DNA from: Candidatus Amarolinea dominans | GTDB taxonomy: Bacteria > Chloroflexota > Anaerolineae > SSC4 > Amarolineaceae | DNA: 64,000 nt | Direction of reading: 5' to 3' | Assembly: GCA_016719785.1 (NCBI GenBank) | Contig: JADJYJ010000008.1 | Location: 62,001 to 126,000 of the forward strand | Shown: in pieces, positions 51,163-60,287 of the stretch | Layout: each line of letters opens with the position of its first letter | Position numbering within the stretch: the first letter of the stretch is position 1 | Notes under the pieces: model-generated | Told to the model about the DNA's origin: nothing | What the model saw: only the letters and a program-made list of their open reading frames with translations | Database searches by the model: none | Position numbers and translations under genes: made by a program

Positions 51163-52441
51163 TCATTTTAGCGCGGGCGCCGGACTGGTTGTCTCCAGGT
51201 CGTCACGGCTGTCGAACCGCTGCACAGTCCACACGAAGGCTGCCAACGAGGGGCTTTGCCGGCGCAGTTGCTGCAACTGCAGCCCGATGGGGTCCACCGC
51301 GCCGACGCCGGTCGCATAGCTGCCGTGGAAGGCGAAGTAGGCCTGATTGAGCTTGCGCAGGTTGTAGCCCGCGGCCACAAACCGTTGCCGCCGCGCCTCC
51401 ATGAAGGCCTCAGCCGCGGCGACGCGTCCGCTGGCCAGCAAGGCATCTACCGCCAGGCGCGTGCTGCGCATCTCAGCCCCAAAATTGAATGGCGCGGGCG
51501 TTGGCGCGGCGGGTGGCGGACGGCGCGGGTGGCGAGGGGCCAGACGCGGACGGCGGCTCAGCATAGAAGCGCGCCAGCACCTGCGCGCCGATTTCGTCGC
51601 CCGCAATCGAGGCAACCGTTTCATTGATCGTGGTCAGGTCGCCATTGTCGAAGTAATGCCAACCCAACGGATGGAACACCAGGTAGGTATGCATCCACTC
51701 GTGCGCTACGGTGCTGAGCACCCAGTCCAGCGGCGCATCATTGAGCACCATCGTCGGCCAGGTGGAGAATCCGCCAATGCCCTCAACCAGTGCAGCCACC
51801 TCGCCCTGGCGCTCGACCTCATCTTCCAGACTGCTCCAGGTGGTCAGCGGTGTGTCTGGCTGCAAATAGGCGCCATAGCGGCGGCTGATCTGGTTGCGCG
51901 GCGAGACGACCAGATAGAGCGGCGGTTCAGTGAAGCTGAAGCGCACCGGCGGCCACAGCGTGTCGGCGGTCAGCAACTGTTCGGTGCTCAAGACGGCAGC
52001 CACCTGCTGCTCGATCGCGGCCTCGGCGATGGGCCGCCAGTAGGCCTGCTGGCGGCGCAGGCTGGCGATTTCCGCGTTGAGCGCCTGCACGTCAGCGCCA
52101 GGCGGTTCATTCTGGCTGAGCGCGGCCGTTATCGTGCGCTCCAGGTCGCGGATACGCTGGTTGTTGCTGAAATAGGCGCGCACGAGCGACGCCTGGTCTG
52201 CATCGTCCATGCCGGCCAGCGGCGAACGCACGGTGTCGCGTACCTTGGCCATCAGCGTGTCCACTTCCCAGCGCGCCAGGGCAAAGGCGTGCGGCGCGGC
52301 GATGCCGTCGGCGACCAGGTCGAACGCCCAATCGCTGCGTACAAAACTGGCCCGTAGGGTGAGCAGGCTGAGGCCGAGGAAAAACAGGGCACGCAGGCGC
52401 GCGCCACGTGTGCCTGCCGATTTTCTGTGTTGACGACTCAT
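51163..52441 (-). CDS. HExxH zinc metallopeptidase, membrane-anchored, interrupted by a frameshift
   Basis: From ATG 52441 the protein has a hydrophobic anchor (LRALFFLGLSLLTLRASF, about 15-33), a long helical region and the zinc motif VAHEWMHTYLVFHPLG (His247). A later Glu in NETVASIAGDEIG probably completes the site. After a Pro/Ser/Ala linker, frame 1 stops at 51473. A second frame continues homologous-looking sequence (NFGAEMRSTRLAVDALLASGR, then AFMEARRQRFVAAGYN and LNQAYFAFHGSYATG) to 51163. A one-base indel in the linker, about 51500-51560, would join them. The gene is last in an operon of surface proteases. Confidence 0.72.
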
Positions 52442-52587
52442 GATGAAAGAATAAGCACGACCGGCCGCAGGTGTCGGTGTCACCCTGGTGATGCGGCCGG
52501 TCGTGCCAGCTAACTTGGGTTGAGGTTGCACAGCATCGGTACAGGCGCCAGGCGCCCGCGTCCGTCTGCGGCTGTGCGTCCGGCTGT

Positions 52588-54456
52588 TTAGCTCTTGCTC
52601 AGGCTAATGTTGATCTCGCGCGGGCTTTCCATGTCCGCAGTGACCTCGATGCCGTCATCTGTCACCGGCCGATAGTTCTTGGCCAGGATCGCCATGCTGT
52701 ACGTCTGCTCACGCGGCAGCGGCTTGTCGAGTTGATAGTTACCGCTGGTATCCGCCGTTCCCGTGGCGTAGATTTTGTCCTGGGCAAAGTCCTTCGACCA
52801 ATCCGCAATGGTGACACCTGGTTTCAACACAACGAAGATGGCGCCGGCAATCCCGCGCCCGGTATCCGCGTCGGCAATCATGCCGAAGATCTGCACCCCT
52901 TCATCGGTGACCACAGGCGCAGTCACACTGCCCTCACCAACGGCGAAGCTGCCGTTCTGCAGCAGGGTATCGCCCAGGTAGAGCTCCAGTTTGTAGGTGC
53001 CATCGGGCAGGGCGGACTCGCTGTAGATGCTCACCCACGTGCTGCCTTTGGCGCCCTGGCTCCAACTGTCCGATTCGCGCAGCACTTCCTGGTCATCCAG
53101 GTACCAGACGCGTGTCCATTCTGCGCCATCGGGTGTGCCGTTGAAATCCCAGAAGGCGTAGGCTTCCTGGATGCCGCTGGCGAACTGCGTGCCCGGCTTC
53201 GCCGGCTTGTTGCTCTTGTCCAAGCCCTGGGCAAAGGTAATGGCGCTCCAGGTGGTGGCGCCGGTGGGAGATGGACTGGCCGCCCCGCCAATGACAAATG
53301 AGCCGCGGAACTGCTCTTTGCCATCCACCTGCATGGTCAGGTCATATTTGCCATCGGGCAGCGGCTTGGAGTTGTTCGCCACGCTCAACCAGTCGTCGCC
53401 AGAACCGGCGCTCTTCGCCACGATCGTGTCTTCGACAACCTTCTTGCCATCCAGGGACCAGGCATAGACCAACTGCGTGCCCTTGCGGAAGTCGGCAAAG
53501 CTGAACGTGGCGTAGACCGCGGTGGCGCCGGAACTAAAGCGGCTGCCAGGGCTGACCGGGGTACCGTTGCGATCAATGGCTGTGGCAAATCTGACGTTGC
53601 TGACGCGGGCGCCGGACGCAGGCGGGGCAGTGGTGCCGTTGCCGGAGCCGCCCACATCCTTCAGCGCTGCCTGAATCAGCGGCAGCGCCAGCTTGACCGG
53701 TCGAATCAAGCTGATTTTGCCAATGTCTTCGCGGTCGGAATAGCCGGCCGTCGGGATGCCGATCATTTCACCGGCGTCGTTGACGGCCAGGCCACCGGAG
53801 TTGCCGTGGTTGACTTCGGCATCGGTCTTGAACCATTCGCTTTCGCCGTCCTGATCTTCGTCCAGGAAGCCGGAAATGCGCCCCTGGGTGAAGGTGACGG
53901 TGTCGCCGCCGATACCGGGAAAGCCTAACACGCTGACCTCGTCGCCGATCTGGACATCGTCCGAGTTGCCGATCGGCACCACGGTCAGGCCCAGGTTGGC
54001 GGGCAGGGCGGCTTTTTCGTTATCCACCAGGCCAACTATTTTGAGAATGGCCACGTCGAGCTTGGGGTCGGACTGCACCACGCGTGCGGTGTAGATCCAG
54101 GTGGGCATGCCGCGCAGATTGGTTTGATTGATAGCCAGCGCGGCCACGCGTTGGGAATTGTAGAAGCGGCCCGTCTTGGTGTCGCCCACGACATGGAAAT
54201 TGGTGACCACATAGCCTTTGTCCGACACGACAGTGCCAGAGCCGGTTGAGTAGCCATTCTTGCCATCCAGGGCCACCGCGACGCGCACCGTTCCCAGTAG
54301 GGCGCGCTGCAGCTCGTTGCGTCCAACCGCCTGGGCCGTCCGTGGCTGCGTAGCCGTAACCAGGGTGCCGGTCAGCAGGACGACCAGGGCGAGCGCAAGG
54401 CGTAAAATGATCTTCATCTTCTGCTTCATCATCTGCTTCATCTTCTGCTTCGTCAT
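52588..54456 (-). CDS. Secreted S1C (HtrA/trypsin-like) serine protease with C-terminal beta domains
   Basis: 622 residues. A Lys/Met-rich start with a repeated MKQ pattern is followed by a signal helix (about 16-40). The trypsin-like domain (about 45-260) has all three catalytic residues: His88 in TNFHVVG, Asp134 in KLDVAILK, Ser220 in NHGNSGGLA. Two similar beta-domains follow (about 285-395 and 405-510; each has a LPDGxYxLxMxVDGKxxxxGSFxxG-type ending). The last is a carboxypeptidase-regulatory-like domain (about 520-622). No PDZ domain is seen, unlike DegP. GGAGG lies 8 nt before the ATG. Third gene of the envelope operon, 24 nt after the previous. Confidence 0.9.
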   Translation of the reverse strand: MTKQKMKQMMKQKMKIILRLALALVVLLTGTLVTATQPRTAQAVGRNELQRALLGTVRVAVALDGKNGYSTGSGTVVSDKGYVVTNFHVVGDTKTGRFYNSQRVAALAINQTNLRGMPTWIYTARVVQSDPKLDVAILKIVGLVDNEKAALPANLGLTVVPIGNSDDVQIGDEVSVLGFPGIGGDTVTFTQGRISGFLDEDQDGESEWFKTDAEVNHGNSGGLAVNDAGEMIGIPTAGYSDREDIGKISLIRPVKLALPLIQAALKDVGGSGNGTTAPPASGARVSNVRFATAIDRNGTPVSPGSRFSSGATAVYATFSFADFRKGTQLVYAWSLDGKKVVEDTIVAKSAGSGDDWLSVANNSKPLPDGKYDLTMQVDGKEQFRGSFVIGGAASPSPTGATTWSAITFAQGLDKSNKPAKPGTQFASGIQEAYAFWDFNGTPDGAEWTRVWYLDDQEVLRESDSWSQGAKGSTWVSIYSESALPDGTYKLELYLGDTLLQNGSFAVGEGSVTAPVVTDEGVQIFGMIADADTGRGIAGAIFVVLKPGVTIADWSKDFAQDKIYATGTADTSGNYQLDKPLPREQTYSMAILAKNYRPVTDDGIEVTADMESPREINISLSKS

Positions 54457-54480
54457 CGTCTGAGTCCTCCGTGTCTCGCG

Positions 54481-55077
54481 CTAGAACTTCAGCGCCGCCA
54501 GCGCCCGTTCGTACGTGGCCAGGTCATCGTTATAGACCGTGGCGTCCGCCTCGTAGCGCAACACATAGAGCTGGCCGTTCACCAGCATCAAGGTGTCTAT
54601 TGCTTGTACAACAACCGGCAGTTGCGAGCGGCTGCTGCCCCCCACATCGGCCACATACGCGTAGCTGATCTTGACGCCGTCCGTTCCCGCCGCGCTCATC
54701 GTTTGCGATGAAAGGTTGCGGAAATGCTCGCGGCTGCTGCTCAGATCCAACGTCCACTGGATGGCCGCGTCGGACAGGGTGTTGTCGGCGGCCAGGGGCG
54801 CGCTGACAAGCGCCATGTGTGAGGGGAAGGTGGAGCCAGAGCGTGGATTGGACACGCTGAACAGGTTTTCACCGGTCGTTGTATCGGCAACCCAGTTGGT
54901 CGGATAGACGATATTGGCCGCGCCGGGAATGGTGTACGTGCTGGTTTGCGTGGTGATGACCACGCGCAGGACAAGTCCGACCAGCAGCGCGATAAGCGCG
55001 GTGATGGCCAGCGCCCAATCGTTGCGAGCGAATTCGGCTGGCGTTGGCCCAGCCATCATCTTGACATCGGTAGACAT
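54481..55077 (-). CDS. Membrane protein with PsbP-like extracytoplasmic domain
   Basis: 198 residues. A single transmembrane helix (about 23-44, LAITALIALLVGLVLRVVI) is followed by an extracytoplasmic PsbP/DcrB-like domain (YTIPGAANIVYPTNWVADTT, SRSGSTFPSHMALVSAPLAADNTLS, LMLVNGQLYVLRYEAD). Such domains are small alpha/beta sandwiches of unknown ligand. AAGGAGG precedes the ATG by 6 nt. It lies 12 nt after the PrsW-like gene and 24 nt before the S1C protease, so it is clearly in the same operon. Confidence 0.75.
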   Translation of the reverse strand: MSTDVKMMAGPTPAEFARNDWALAITALIALLVGLVLRVVITTQTSTYTIPGAANIVYPTNWVADTTTGENLFSVSNPRSGSTFPSHMALVSAPLAADNTLSDAAIQWTLDLSSSREHFRNLSSQTMSAAGTDGVKISYAYVADVGGSSRSQLPVVVQAIDTLMLVNGQLYVLRYEADATVYNDDLATYERALAALKF

Positions 55078-55089
55078 GAATGACCTCCT

Positions 55090-55968
55090 TCAGGCTGCCG
55101 CTGAACTGGCGCCGAGCAGCGTTTGCGTCTCGCGGTTGGCGCGGCGAATCAGGAAGAAGACGATGCCCAGGGTGACAACGGCAACCGCAGCCGCCAAAAT
55201 TAGTCCGTTGACCGGTGTGTAGACCAGGCCGTTGGTGGTGACGCGATCGAGCGCAAAAAAGAAAAGCCCGTTGAACGTGGCCGCCAGCAGGAGACCCAGC
55301 GGCAGGTAGTAAACCGGCGTGCGTTCGAAGCGTGCCTGGCCCAGGAAGTAGCCCATGATACCGGCAAAGCTGGCATGGGCGAGGGTGGTCTCGACGATGC
55401 GAATGGCGCCGACACCCAGATCAACACCGCCGTTGCTCAGAATGTAGTTGAAGTTGAGCATCGTGGCGAAACCAAGCCCGGCCGCAGTGGCGTAGATGAT
55501 GCCGTCGGTGCGCTCATCGAACTCGGCGGCGCGGTAGACGGAGTAGCGTACGGCCAGGTATTTACAGAATTCCTGGATGATGCCGATGACCAGGATAGAA
55601 CCCACGATCTGCACCGTCGTGTTGGTGTAGAGCCAGTCCTGTACACGGAACAGCCGTTCCAGCAACGGGGTCGCCACGGCATTAGCCACCAGGACCCCGA
55701 GCAGAAAGACAGCGATGATATAGCGTTTCGGTTCTGGCTCGACTTGGTCCTGCTGGTAGAAGAAAATCATCCAGATGACAGCCGGCACGGCCGCCATGAT
55801 GAGGCCGATAGTGATGAGGGTGCTGCCCTGGAGTCCGCTCGCCGGCATCAGGCGCGCGACGAGCGCCATGATGCCCACAAAGACCAGCAAGCCGATGACC
55901 TCAAGGACGCTCGCAACCCATAGGCCGCGTCGTTCATGGGTCAGCTTGGACAGTAGCGATTCGGTCAT
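55090..55968 (-). CDS. PrsW-like (M82) intramembrane protease family member with altered glutamates
   Basis: 292 residues, about eight transmembrane helices. It resembles PrsW, a site-1 protease that cuts membrane anti-sigma factors. Matching motifs are IIQEFCKYLAV (about 130-140), DERTDGIIYATAAGLGFATMLN (about 151-172) and LAHASFAGIMGYFLGQ (about 195-210). Typical PrsW has EExxK and EN; here these read QExxK (Gln132-Glu133) and LN (Leu171), so one or two catalytic glutamates are missing. The protein may be an inactive or divergent member. It is the first gene of the envelope operon. Confidence 0.75.
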   Translation of the reverse strand: MTESLLSKLTHERRGLWVASVLEVIGLLVFVGIMALVARLMPASGLQGSTLITIGLIMAAVPAVIWMIFFYQQDQVEPEPKRYIIAVFLLGVLVANAVATPLLERLFRVQDWLYTNTTVQIVGSILVIGIIQEFCKYLAVRYSVYRAAEFDERTDGIIYATAAGLGFATMLNFNYILSNGGVDLGVGAIRIVETTLAHASFAGIMGYFLGQARFERTPVYYLPLGLLLAATFNGLFFFALDRVTTNGLVYTPVNGLILAAAVAVVTLGIVFFLIRRANRETQTLLGASSAAA

Positions 55969-56145
55969 GTCTACTCCTCCTTCGTTCGAATGTTCTGCAT
56001 TCCAATGTCCTTCTCAAAAAAACCTGCTCGCATCGGGCAAACAACCATAGCAACCGGCGGGCGCAGATGCCGCCTTTGGGCACACACCGGGGGTTTCCCT
56101 CTGAATTGGAGCTGAGCAGGTGAATCTGGCGCAGATGGACAGCCA

Positions 56146-56174
56146 AGTATAGCGCAAAGTATGCTAGTTGTCTA
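56146..56174 (-). promoter_or_regulatory. Sigma-70 promoter for the envelope-protease operon
   Basis: Minus strand: TAGACA (56174-56169), 17-nt spacer, TATACT (56151-56146). It overlaps the 3' end of the upstream TPR gene; the operon start is about 180 nt downstream. Confidence 0.65.
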
Positions 56175-57288
56175 TTTTGGCGATAGCTTGCCAGTAGGTA
56201 AAGCAGCGCTGGCGGATAGCGGCAATGCCGCCCAGGGTGACATCGGGGAACGATTGCCCGGCGCTGGCCAGGGCAGCCCGCAGCCGCCCTTCCAGCCGTT
56301 TGAGGCCGGCCGGATATGCCAGATGCTGCCGCGTGTGCCAACTGCGCGCCAGCACGACATGGCACGCGGCCAGGAAGAACTCGCCCTGCCCCGCGATGAT
56401 GTCGGCCAGGAGGGCAAACAGTGCGGTCTTCTGGGCATCTTCACCGGGCAACAGGGCCGCACGACAGGCCAGGCGCAGCGCTTCATCGCCGCGCCCCAAC
56501 TGCTGCGCCAGCCGCGCCAGGTCCATGGGCGGCGGCCACGCCAACGGCCAGCGTGCGCACAGCGCCTGCAACTCCTCATACGCGTCCAGCAGCTTTCCCT
56601 GACCGGCCAGGGCTTGCGCGGCCAGGCGTGGAAAGATGGAACGGTGCGGATACAGCCCCTGCGCCTGTAAAGCCAGGCTGCGCGCCTCGGCCCAATGGTT
56701 GAGCATGAGCAGCGCACGGGTCTTGTGCCGATACCAGCGCAGGCGCGGCGACTCGCTGAACGCTCCCGGCTGCACCGTGGGCGGCGGCCGGTCGTCGAGG
56801 TCCGCGGGGCGCAGGCGATCACACCAGGCCGCGACCAGGGACCAGTCGCCCTGCGCCACGGCGGCGTCAAGCACGACGAAGACGGCCTGCGCGGTGGCCG
56901 GCCCGGCGCCTTGAGCCAGAATCGCAGAGGCAGCCTGCTGCAGCGCGGCCAGGTCATGGCGGATCTGCAGCGGCTGCAGCGTCACCTCGAACAGGTTCCA
57001 GGCCAATTCCGTGCGCATAGCCAGGTCATAGGGCGCGCTCCGGGCAATTTTTTGGCAAACCTGCAGCGCCGGGCGCGCAAAACCGGCCAGGCGCAGACAG
57101 GTGGCATAGCGCACACCGGCGGGCTGATCCCCGGCATCCCACGCGCGATGGAAGATCGCGCCTGCCCCCGCGTAATCCCCGGCCTGAAAGCGTGTCTCGG
57201 CCTCATCCAGCACCCTGGTCGCTGCTTCGTTCGTCAGTGAGATAAGTGAGATAGAAGGCTCGTTCGAAGGAGTCATTGTTGGTTCCAC
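56164..57288 (-). CDS. TPR-like helical repeat protein
   Basis: 374 residues of predominantly helical, Ala/Leu-rich sequence. TPR-like units are visible at about 25-55 (RVLDEAETRFQAGDYAGAGAIFHRAWDAGD), 60-90, 190-240 (KTRALLMLNHWAEARSLALQAQGLYP), 240-275 (AQALAGQGKLLDAYEELQALCARWP) and 275-320. No signal peptide or enzyme domain is visible. It is probably a protein-binding scaffold. It is divergent from mutS and upstream of the envelope operon on the same strand, but with its own stop close to that operon's promoter. Confidence 0.7.
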   Translation of the reverse strand: MEPTMTPSNEPSISLISLTNEAATRVLDEAETRFQAGDYAGAGAIFHRAWDAGDQPAGVRYATCLRLAGFARPALQVCQKIARSAPYDLAMRTELAWNLFEVTLQPLQIRHDLAALQQAASAILAQGAGPATAQAVFVVLDAAVAQGDWSLVAAWCDRLRPADLDDRPPPTVQPGAFSESPRLRWYRHKTRALLMLNHWAEARSLALQAQGLYPHRSIFPRLAAQALAGQGKLLDAYEELQALCARWPLAWPPPMDLARLAQQLGRGDEALRLACRAALLPGEDAQKTALFALLADIIAGQGEFFLAACHVVLARSWHTRQHLAYPAGLKRLEGRLRAALASAGQSFPDVTLGGIAAIRQRCFTYWQAIAKIDN

Positions 57289-57337
57289 AGGCAGGCATAA
57301 CGATAGAAGAATGGCCGGTTTCGCGCGGCAGATCGGG

Positions 57338-57368
57338 TTGCACCCGCGGCGGCTGGCTGTGGTATACT
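57338..57368 (+). promoter_or_regulatory. Extended -10 promoter upstream of mutS
   Basis: TGG-TATACT (57360-57368) forms an extended -10; a weak TTGCAC lies at 57338-57343 (19-nt spacer). The mutS start is 200 nt downstream, beyond a MITE-like element. Confidence 0.5.
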
Positions 57369-57370
57369 AA

Positions 57371-57534
57371 GCCTGTTTTCGACACCCCAATGGGTAGTAG
57401 GTCATCAGGCACTTGCCACAAGCCGTCGCGTAGAACGTTTGAGCGAAAACAGGACTGTTCCTACAAGTTGTGTGCGATTTGCCAATGACCACAAGCTGTT
57501 GTATAGAAACATCTATTCTATGTCGAAAACAGGC
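57371..57534. repeat. MITE-like element in the mutS leader
   Basis: Perfect 14-bp inverted ends GCCTGTTTTCGACA (57371-57384) and TGTCGAAAACAGGC (57521-57534) enclose 136 nt, and the trinucleotide TAA flanks both sides as a possible target duplication. An internal copy of GCGAAAACAGG lies at 57443-57453. It carries no ORF. Confidence 0.55.
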
Positions 57535-57568
57535 TAAGGGCCATCAATCACCAACCACGGAGCTGACT

Positions 57569-60163
57569 ATGACCACACCCATGCGCCGCCAATACCTGGA
57601 TCTGAAGCGCCAGTATAAGGATACCATCCTCTTCTTTCGCCTGGGTGACTTCTATGAAACCTTCGATGATGACGCCAAGATCGTGGCCTCGGTCTGCGAT
57701 GTGGTCCTCACCTCGCGGCCGGTGGGCGCGGACATGCGCGTGCCCCTGGCCGGCGTGCCCTGGCACAGTGTGGATGGCTACGTGGCGCGCCTGATTCAGG
57801 CCGGTTACAAGGTGGCCATTGCCGAACAGCAGGGCGAGGCGCCGGTGGACGGCCTGGTGCCGCGCCTGGTGAATCGCATCGTCAGCGCGGGCACCGTGGT
57901 GGAGCCGGGGCTGCTGCCGGAGAAGCGTAACAACTACCTGGTGGCCGGCGTGCGTCAGGATGACCGGGTCGGCGTGGCTTACGCTGATATTACCACCGGC
58001 GAATTTGCCACCACAGAGTTCAGCGGTGCAGACGCGGCGCTGCGGCTGCGCGAGGAACTGGCGCGCTTGCAGCCGGCCGAGCTACTGACAGTCGAGGATG
58101 GTTTTGCCCCCTCGGCTGAACTGGGCCTGGCCCCCGGCGCGTCGACGCGCCTGCCGCCCTGGCGCTTCGAACTGGAGACAGCGCGGCGTGCCCTGCTCGA
58201 CCATTTTCATGTGCAGACCCTGGCCGGCTTTGGCTGCGACTCCAAGCCATTGGCGATCAGCGCGGCCGGCGCGCTGCTGCAATACCTGCGTGAGATGCAG
58301 CCCTCGGCGCTGGCGCAGTTGACCTCCCTGTACACCTACAGCCTGACCGAGTTCATGGTGCTGGATGAGGCCACACGGCGCAACCTGGAATTGACCGAGT
58401 CAATCCGGGGCAGCGATAATCGCCACACCTTGCTGGCCGTACTCGATGACACCCGCACGCCGATGGGCGCGCGCCTGCTGCGACGGCGCCTGGGGCAGCC
58501 CTTGCTTGATCTGACGCAGCTCGACGCCCGCCTGGGCGCGGTTGCCGCCTTGCAGCAGCAGGGCCTGGCCCGCGCCGAGCTGTTGGCGCTGCTCAAGGGC
58601 TTTGGCGACCTGGAACGCTGGGTCAACCGGGTGGTGCAGCGCATCGCCCTGCCGCGTGACCTGCTGGGCATCCGCCAGGCGCTGACAAAAGTCAACGAGG
58701 CGCGTCGCATCACCGGCCAATTGCGCCCCGGCGCCGATGCCGCCGCGCTGCTGGCGACACTCGACGCCCGGCTTGATCCCTGCGCGGATGTGGCCGCGCT
58801 GCTCGGCCAGGCGCTCGTGGAGGAGCCGCCGGCCACCTTGCAACACGTGGGCATCATCCGCCCTGGCTTCAGTACGGAGATTGATGCTGTGGTCTCAGCC
58901 TCCAAAGATGCCAAAACCTGGGTTGCCAACCTGGAGGGGACAGAACGCGCACGCACCGGCATCAAATCGCTCAAGGTTGGTTACAACAAGGTGTTCGGCT
59001 ACTACCTGGAAGTGTCCACCGCCAACGCACACCTGGTGCCGGCCGATTACATACGCAAGCAGACCCTGGTGAACGCGGAGCGTTACATCACGCCCAAGCT
59101 GAAAGAGATGGAATCCATCATCCTGCACGCGGACGAGCGCCAGTTGGAACTGGAGCAGCAGGTCTATCGCGCCGTTCTCGACCAGGTGGCAGCCCAGGCC
59201 GGGCGTTTGCTGACCCTGGCGCAGGCGCTGGCGGAGCTTGATGTCTATGCGGCGCTGGCCGAGGTCGCGGCGCGCAACCGCTATGTGCGCCCGGAGCTGG
59301 CGGATGACGGGATCATCGAGATCAAAGCCGGGCGCCATCCGGTCGTGGAGTTGACGCAGCGCGACGAGCCGTTCGTTCCCAACGATGTCAGCCTGCACCC
59401 GGAGCAAGCCATCATCATCCTCACCGGCCCCAACATGGCCGGCAAGAGCGTCTTCCTGCGCCAGATTGCGCTCATCACCCTGATGGCGCATATCGGCTCT
59501 TTTGTGCCGGCCGACGCCGCGCACATCGGGCTGGTGGATCGTGTGTTCACGCGCGTGGGCGCCGCGGATGACATCGCGCGCGGACAATCCACCTTCATGG
59601 TGGAAATGGTCGAAGCCGCCAACATCCTGAACCACGCCAGCAGCCGCTCGCTGCTCATTCTGGATGAGATCGGTCGCGGCACCAGCACCTACGATGGTAT
59701 GGCGATTGCCTGGGCCATCGTGGAGCACATTCACAATCACCCGCGGCTACGCGCCAAGACGCTGTTTGCCACCCACTACCACGAACTCACCGACCTGGCC
59801 GTGCGCCTGCCGCACGTGGTCAATTTCAGCCTGGCGGTGGCCGAAGAGGGCGGTCGCGTCGTCTTTTTGCACAAGATTGTGCCGGGCAAAGCCGATCGCT
59901 CCTACGGCGTGCATGTGGCCGAACTGGCCGGGCTGCCGCGCACGGTCATTGCGCGCGCGGATGAGATCCTGGCCGATTTGGAAGCTAAGGGCGCGGCTGG
60001 CCCGCGCAAGCTGGGCATGGCAACCGGCCCGCGGCAGTTGGGGCTTTTTGTCACCGGTCACCCGGTGGTGGAGGACCTCAAGAAGCTGGATGTCAACGGC
60101 CTGTCGCCGCTGGCCGCGCTCAACGTGCTGTTCGAGCTGCAGCAGCGGGCGCGTCAAGAATGA
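57569..60163 (+). CDS. mutS: DNA mismatch repair protein MutS
   Basis: 864 residues from ATG 57569 (GGAG 8 nt upstream). The N-terminal mismatch-binding domain begins MRRQYLDLKRQYKDTILFFRLGDFYETF, where FFRLGDFYE is the conserved F-x-x-x-G-x-F-Y-E-like motif (Phe/Glu contacts with mispairs). The connector, core and clamp domains follow. The ATPase domain carries Walker A GPNMAGKSVFLRQ (about 618-630), Walker B LLILDEIGRGTST, and THYHELTDL. Full MutS1 length. It is monocistronic, and no mutL is present in this window. Confidence 0.96.
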   Translation: MTTPMRRQYLDLKRQYKDTILFFRLGDFYETFDDDAKIVASVCDVVLTSRPVGADMRVPLAGVPWHSVDGYVARLIQAGYKVAIAEQQGEAPVDGLVPRLVNRIVSAGTVVEPGLLPEKRNNYLVAGVRQDDRVGVAYADITTGEFATTEFSGADAALRLREELARLQPAELLTVEDGFAPSAELGLAPGASTRLPPWRFELETARRALLDHFHVQTLAGFGCDSKPLAISAAGALLQYLREMQPSALAQLTSLYTYSLTEFMVLDEATRRNLELTESIRGSDNRHTLLAVLDDTRTPMGARLLRRRLGQPLLDLTQLDARLGAVAALQQQGLARAELLALLKGFGDLERWVNRVVQRIALPRDLLGIRQALTKVNEARRITGQLRPGADAAALLATLDARLDPCADVAALLGQALVEEPPATLQHVGIIRPGFSTEIDAVVSASKDAKTWVANLEGTERARTGIKSLKVGYNKVFGYYLEVSTANAHLVPADYIRKQTLVNAERYITPKLKEMESIILHADERQLELEQQVYRAVLDQVAAQAGRLLTLAQALAELDVYAALAEVAARNRYVRPELADDGIIEIKAGRHPVVELTQRDEPFVPNDVSLHPEQAIIILTGPNMAGKSVFLRQIALITLMAHIGSFVPADAAHIGLVDRVFTRVGAADDIARGQSTFMVEMVEAANILNHASSRSLLILDEIGRGTSTYDGMAIAWAIVEHIHNHPRLRAKTLFATHYHELTDLAVRLPHVVNFSLAVAEEGGRVVFLHKIVPGKADRSYGVHVAELAGLPRTVIARADEILADLEAKGAAGPRKLGMATGPRQLGLFVTGHPVVEDLKKLDVNGLSPLAALNVLFELQQRARQE

Positions 60164-60205
60164 TACTATCGAATGTCATGAAAATCAAACCAATTGCATC
60201 CGAGA

Positions 60206-60240
60206 AACAAAAATGCCGGGCCTCATCCGAGGCCCGGCAT
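60206..60240 (-). terminator. Intrinsic terminator of the M4 metallopeptidase gene
   Basis: On the minus strand ATGCCGGGCCT, 6-nt loop, AGGCCCGGCAT then TTTTTG. It lies about 48 nt after the stop of the 60288-63302 gene, and between it and mutS. Confidence 0.86.
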
Positions 60241-60287
60241 CCCCATTCATGATGCCAGATGGCGACGCTGCCATCCGGCGGGTGATG

